The position numbers and the translations under genes were made by a program. A DNA stretch of 9,679 bases from CAYFJO01 sp964343305 (GTDB taxonomy: Bacteria; Planctomycetota; Planctomycetia; Pirellulales; Pirellulaceae), in the NCBI GenBank assembly GCA_964343305.1, contig CAYFJO010000414.1, forward strand, positions 1 to 9,679, read 5' to 3'. Under the pieces are notes generated by a model. It had not been told where the DNA came from. It saw only the letters and a program-made list of their open reading frames with translations, and ran no database searches. Shown one piece after another: positions 6,378 through 9,679 of the stretch (the stretch's first letter is position 1; each line of letters starts with the position of its first letter).

Positions 6378-9300
6378 TCAAAGGCCGGCTGGCCGAGAGG
6401 CCCCGGCCTTTTTTCGTTTCGGCGATTGGCCCGCTGCCTGCTTCGTCGGTTCGCGTTGGTCGAGCAAGTAGCCGATCAGGTCGTAGAAGTCATTCTCAGA
6501 AATCTTCTCGGCAACGTTAGCAGGCATGGACGAGAGTTTCGAGAACCGCCGCTGCTGGACTTCGCCGGTCGGAATGCGAAGTTCCTTTCCCTCGGCATCG
6601 GCGATCACGATCGTCTGGCCTTCCTCGCGCAGGACGAGGCCCGTGACAAGTCGCCCGTCGGCGAGCGAAATGACGCTGCTGCGGTAGTTCACCTCGACGT
6701 TGCGGCTGGGCATCAGGGTGTCCTCAAGCAACCGCTCCAGGCCGCGCAGGCCCGCGCCGTCAAGCGGTGGGCCGACCTTGCTGCCCTTGCCGTCGATCTG
6801 GTGGCAGATGCCGCAACTCTTCTCGAAAACCCGCGCGCCGCGCTGGAGATTCGGCTGCGCTTGTGTGAATCCGAACTGACGCTGAGCAACAAGCCGACGC
6901 AGCCGAATGTCTTCGGCCGGCAAGTCCTTGACTAACTTAGTCAGCCGATCATTCAGCCCCGGCAAGTCATTTTCGCGCAGCCGCAGGTCAACCACGGCGT
7001 CTTGTAGCAAATGGGCTGAGGCTTTGCCTTGGCTGACTGTTTTCAAAAGCAGGTCGGCTCCATCGCGGCTAACTGCGAGCCGCCGAGCGATCGTGGTGGC
7101 CAGCCCGGCCGGTGCAGGGGGCAAATGCCGCCCTAAAACAGATCGGCTGCGATCACTGTTGATCTTGCCGAGCGTATCCGCCGCCTTTTGGCGAACGTCG
7201 GACGGCTCGGTCAAGTCATCCAGAGTTTTTTCCAGCACCTGCACCCCCCGCACTTGATCCACCGCTGCCAGCGCGTCCATCGCCACTGACCGAACCGCTG
7301 ACTGCGGAGACGATTTGCCCGCGAGTCTGGCCAAAGCCGCGCCAAGTTCCTTCAGCTTCAGATCCCACGCCAACTCGACTCCGGCGTACACGGAAAACTC
7401 TTCCTCGCTTGCCAACAGCCCACGCGCTGTCGCCAGGCCCCACGCGGTGATTTCCTTGGGAAGTGCCACGCCTCTTGCTTCGGCGGCGCGGTGCAGCGAT
7501 CTCAGCACGGTCCTTTGGCTGGAGCCAGGTTCTTCCTGAAAAGTCTGGGCGAACGAGTAGAAGCGCGGGAGTAACTCGTCGTCCAAATGGCGCCCAACGT
7601 GTTGCAGCAACTCACCCAGCCTCTTCGCGTCGTACGAATCGGATTGTAGATGACGCAACACAAATTCCGCTGATTGCTTTGTGGGCAGTCCCAAGCTCAC
7701 GTCGGCCAGTCGGCGTGCAACATCGGGATGCGCTTTGGATCGCTTCGCAAACTCGACGATGTTCCCCAGCGCTCCCAGGTTGTCGCGCACTGCCATGCGC
7801 ACAACATGGATCAACATTGTATCTTCTTTGGGCGTCTTCGCCCACAGATTCAACAGAGGCCGCAGGTTCGCGTCCGCAGGGTGCCGCGCCAAAACGTCGG
7901 CTGCGGCGCGTCGCACAAAGGCGTCTGGGTCAGAGAGTTTGCTGAGTGTCACTCGGTACCTTGCGCTCGTTTGTTCATCCCAATCAGATTGCTCCGCCAA
8001 CACCTTTAGCAGATGGACTCGCACCGCGCGATTGGGATCACCGGCCAACCGCACGATCGAATGCTCGTCCAGCGCATCCAGCCGGTGCAAGACCCACAAC
8101 GCATGCACGCGCTGCCACGGATGGGAGTGGCCCGCCAGCAACCGCTTGACCGAAGGGATCGCGGCTTTGCCGACCCGTTCGACAAGCTGATGTGTCGCGT
8201 GCGTTCGCACCACGAGGTTTGGGTCCCGCAGGTAATCGATCAATTTGTCCGTCGTCACCGTCGCAAGATCAGGGGCAGGCCGCAAGCGTTTGGCGTCATC
8301 CTTGCCGGTGTAAACAACCCGCCAAATGCGGCCGCGCTGCCGGTCACGCTGGGCGTGGCCGTGCGGGACGACGTTGTGTCCGATGATGCGGTTGTAGAAG
8401 TCGGCAATGTACAGCGCGCCGTCCGGTCCCAACTGGATGTCGACCGGCCGAAACCACGGGTCGTCACAGGTGAGAAAATCCGGTTGCTGAATCGCCCGGT
8501 AGGTCGAACCGTGAGCAGCGAACTGGTCGTGATTGATCCGCCCAGTGACGGGATTGCCAATGAAAAGCGTATCGCGGTACTCGGCCGGAAAATGCTCGGC
8601 CGCATAGTAGGCAACGCCGGCGATTCCGGTTGATCCGTGGTAATGCCGCATCAATTCCGGCCCGAAGCCTAAGCCGTCGTGCCGTCTCGTCAGACCCGGA
8701 TACCACGCGCCTCGCAACAGCAGATAGGCCGGCTTGGAGTGAGAATCGGCCGAATACAGATTTCCTAAGGGATCGAAGCAGAGCCCGAACGGGTTGGCCT
8801 GCCCGCGGGTGAAGTGTTCGATGTGCGAGCCATCCGGCTTCATCCGAAACGTGTTGCCCCCGTTCATTGTGATGCTTTGGCCGTCGGTTCCGGCGATGGT
8901 CGAAGTGTTTCCTTCGCCGTGACACGCGTAGACCCATCCGTCGATCCACCAAGTGAACGAACTAGGCATCCCATGAGTGTCTTCAGAGTCGAAGCCCCGG
9001 TAGACGACTTTGCGCGCGCGCCGTCCGTCGTCGTCATGCCCAAACCAATCGACGTTCGGAATACTGTACGCCATCACTCCACTGAGAACGGGCGTCACGC
9101 CAATGGGAATGTTCAGGCCGTCGGCAAATGTCTTCACGTCCTCGAAGACGCCGTCGCGATTCTTGTCTGTGAGAACCTTGATCACGTCCCGCGGCACGTC
9201 ATCCTTCTCAACCGAGTGCGGATACTCGACCGACCCAGTCACCAGCAATCGGCCGTGGGCGTCGAAGTTCAGGTTGACCGGCTTGCGGACGTTGGGCTCG

Positions 9301-9485
9301 GCGGCGACCAGTTGGATCTCAAAGCCGGGTGGCAAGCGAAACTTTCGTTGCTGCTCGGCCGGTGCAAGCGGCTGTGTCGAGGCAACAAACGGGGAGTACG
9401 GGTCTTGCGCCACGCAAACCGCGTCGATCACGAAACCCAGTGCGATGGCGACCGTCCATCGAAGAATTATATGGATAGGCAACAT
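6378..9485 (-). CDS. Planctomycete secreted propeller/HEAT/haem c protein ('membrane-bound dehydrogenase' type)
   Basis: Residues are numbered from the ATG at 9485 (1035 aa). Residues 1-26 form a signal peptide ending CVA before Gln27. Residues ~50-395 match the planctomycete 'membrane-bound dehydrogenase' N-terminal domain, a beta-propeller related to sugar/sorbosone dehydrogenases (LPPGFEIQLVAAEPNVRKPV, then FDPLGNLYSADSHSK, then VDIQLGPDGALYIADFYNRII). Residues ~405-800 are alpha-helical HEAT-like repeats. Residues ~880-1010 are the C-terminal haem domain: CGICH (891-895) binds haem c covalently, and Met925 in TLMPSR is the likely sixth ligand. Such proteins are secreted and are usually thought to oxidise sugars or related polymers, passing electrons to a c-haem; the substrate is unknown. 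A Lys/Arg-rich tail (REPTKQ... to the end) extends past the haem domain. The alternative GTG at 9497 would add four residues; neither start has a strong SD. Confidence 0.93.
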   Translation of the reverse strand: MLPIHIILRWTVAIALGFVIDAVCVAQDPYSPFVASTQPLAPAEQQRKFRLPPGFEIQLVAAEPNVRKPVNLNFDAHGRLLVTGSVEYPHSVEKDDVPRDVIKVLTDKNRDGVFEDVKTFADGLNIPIGVTPVLSGVMAYSIPNVDWFGHDDDGRRARKVVYRGFDSEDTHGMPSSFTWWIDGWVYACHGEGNTSTIAGTDGQSITMNGGNTFRMKPDGSHIEHFTRGQANPFGLCFDPLGNLYSADSHSKPAYLLLRGAWYPGLTRRHDGLGFGPELMRHYHGSTGIAGVAYYAAEHFPAEYRDTLFIGNPVTGRINHDQFAAHGSTYRAIQQPDFLTCDDPWFRPVDIQLGPDGALYIADFYNRIIGHNVVPHGHAQRDRQRGRIWRVVYTGKDDAKRLRPAPDLATVTTDKLIDYLRDPNLVVRTHATHQLVERVGKAAIPSVKRLLAGHSHPWQRVHALWVLHRLDALDEHSIVRLAGDPNRAVRVHLLKVLAEQSDWDEQTSARYRVTLSKLSDPDAFVRRAAADVLARHPADANLRPLLNLWAKTPKEDTMLIHVVRMAVRDNLGALGNIVEFAKRSKAHPDVARRLADVSLGLPTKQSAEFVLRHLQSDSYDAKRLGELLQHVGRHLDDELLPRFYSFAQTFQEEPGSSQRTVLRSLHRAAEARGVALPKEITAWGLATARGLLASEEEFSVYAGVELAWDLKLKELGAALARLAGKSSPQSAVRSVAMDALAAVDQVRGVQVLEKTLDDLTEPSDVRQKAADTLGKINSDRSRSVLGRHLPPAPAGLATTIARRLAVSRDGADLLLKTVSQGKASAHLLQDAVVDLRLRENDLPGLNDRLTKLVKDLPAEDIRLRRLVAQRQFGFTQAQPNLQRGARVFEKSCGICHQIDGKGSKVGPPLDGAGLRGLERLLEDTLMPSRNVEVNYRSSVISLADGRLVTGLVLREEGQTIVIADAEGKELRIPTGEVQQRRFSKLSSMPANVAEKISENDFYDLIGYLLDQREPTKQAAGQSPKRKKAGASRPAGL
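6380..6414 (+). terminator. Rho-independent terminator of the DUF1326 gene
   Basis: AAAGGCCGG (6380-6388) pairs with CCGGCCTTT (6403-6411). Inside, GGCC/GGCC pairs around a GAGA tetraloop, with a two-base bulge (CT) on the left side. TTTTTT (6409-6414) completes an intrinsic terminator about 40 bases after the DUF1326 stop codon. The whole hairpin lies within the final codons and stop of the convergent minus-strand gene, so it also encodes the last residues of that protein. On the minus strand the hairpin is followed only by TTTGAATC, giving at most weak termination in that direction. Confidence 0.85.
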
Positions 9486-9577
9486 GTCAACCGTCACCGC
9501 ACGCGCGAACGAAGGGCACCACTTCTTGCTGGAAAGTGAAACACAAAAGCGTCGTCAAAGCAATCCATACTCGCAGG

Positions 9578-9601
9578 ACAAGCGTCCTCGCTTGTTTTTT
9601 T
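9578..9601 (+). terminator. Terminator-like hairpin in the leader of the haem/propeller gene
   Basis: ACAAGCG (9578-9584) pairs with CGCTTGT (9589-9595) around the loop TCCT, followed on the plus strand by a run of seven T (9595-9601). This is intrinsic-terminator form for rightward transcription, yet no plus-strand gene precedes it. In the leftward mRNA it becomes a hairpin preceded by an A-run within the 5' leader. It may block antisense transcription into upstream DNA, or be a stray copy of a short palindromic repeat. Confidence 0.5.
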
Positions 9602-9628
9602 CGGTGTTTAAGGCGACCGGCAGGTAAG

Positions 9629-9657
9629 AATATACCAGTGTAGAACAATTGTCCCAA
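9629..9657 (-). promoter_or_regulatory. Sigma70-type promoter for the haem/propeller gene
   Basis: On the minus strand TTGGGA (9652-9657, four of six consensus bases) is followed after exactly 17 bases by TATATT (9629-9634, five of six). This predicts transcription starting near 9621 and a leader of about 135 bases before the ATG at 9485. An inverted repeat overlaps the -35 box and part of the spacer, so access to this promoter is probably controlled. Confidence 0.6.
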
Positions 9658-9674
9658 TTGTTCAGGAACAGTTG
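9643..9674. promoter_or_regulatory. Inverted-repeat operator candidate with a third half-site
   Basis: GAACAATTG (9643-9651) and CAATTGTTC (9655-9663) form a perfect 9-base inverted repeat around 3 bases. A third half-site, GAACAGTTG (9666-9674, one mismatch), follows in direct orientation 23 bases from the first. The dyad covers the -35 box of the leftward promoter. This arrangement suits a dimeric repressor binding at the promoter, but the regulator is not identifiable here. The site lies near the window edge, so it could also serve a gene further right. Confidence 0.6.
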
Positions 9675-9679
9675 AGACA

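Noticed and set aside
8814..9539. 241-codon open frame on the plus strand opposite the haem/propeller gene
   Set aside because: Antisense to the conserved signal peptide and propeller domain; no domain, signal peptide or ribosome site supports it.

Overview
This window most likely comes from a planctomycete (phylum Planctomycetota, probably the Pirellulales/Planctomycetales side). The main evidence is a large secreted protein with the layout typical of that phylum: an N-terminal 'membrane-bound dehydrogenase' propeller, HEAT-like helices and a C-terminal CxxCH haem domain. A very long FliD with planctomycete-style internal repeats supports this. The flagellar genes fit a lineage with motile swarmer cells. 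Genus and species cannot be told from the sequence.

Layout, left to right. A tRNA-Leu(CAG) gene lies on the minus strand at the left edge. Next, also on the minus strand, come the flagellar chaperone gene fliS and, upstream of it, the filament-cap gene fliD; transcription runs fliD then fliS, with an inverted repeat between them. Upstream of fliD, same strand, is a gene for a membrane flavoprotein of NosR/PceC-like design: two tandem extracytoplasmic FMN-binding domains, then six membrane segments carrying two CX3CP motifs. A roughly 300-base divergent intergenic region with a large nested hairpin separates it from a plus-strand gene for a secreted DUF1326-family protein. That gene converges on the long minus-strand gene for the planctomycete haem/propeller protein, and its terminator hairpin lies inside the last codons of that convergent gene. 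The right edge holds the upstream region of the haem protein gene, with a good sigma70-type promoter overlapped by an inverted-repeat operator candidate.

How the genes work together. fliD and fliS are a clear flagellar pair. The other three protein genes are all predicted to act outside the cytoplasm (flavin electron transfer, unknown secreted DUF1326, c-type haem enzyme), but nothing here proves a shared pathway. No mobile element genes, CRISPR array or phage genes were seen. The most notable points are the doubled flavin domains, the five IN-type repeats inside FliD, the nested hairpin flanked by direct repeats, and the operator-like site at the right edge. I do not see a convincing undescribed multi-gene system.
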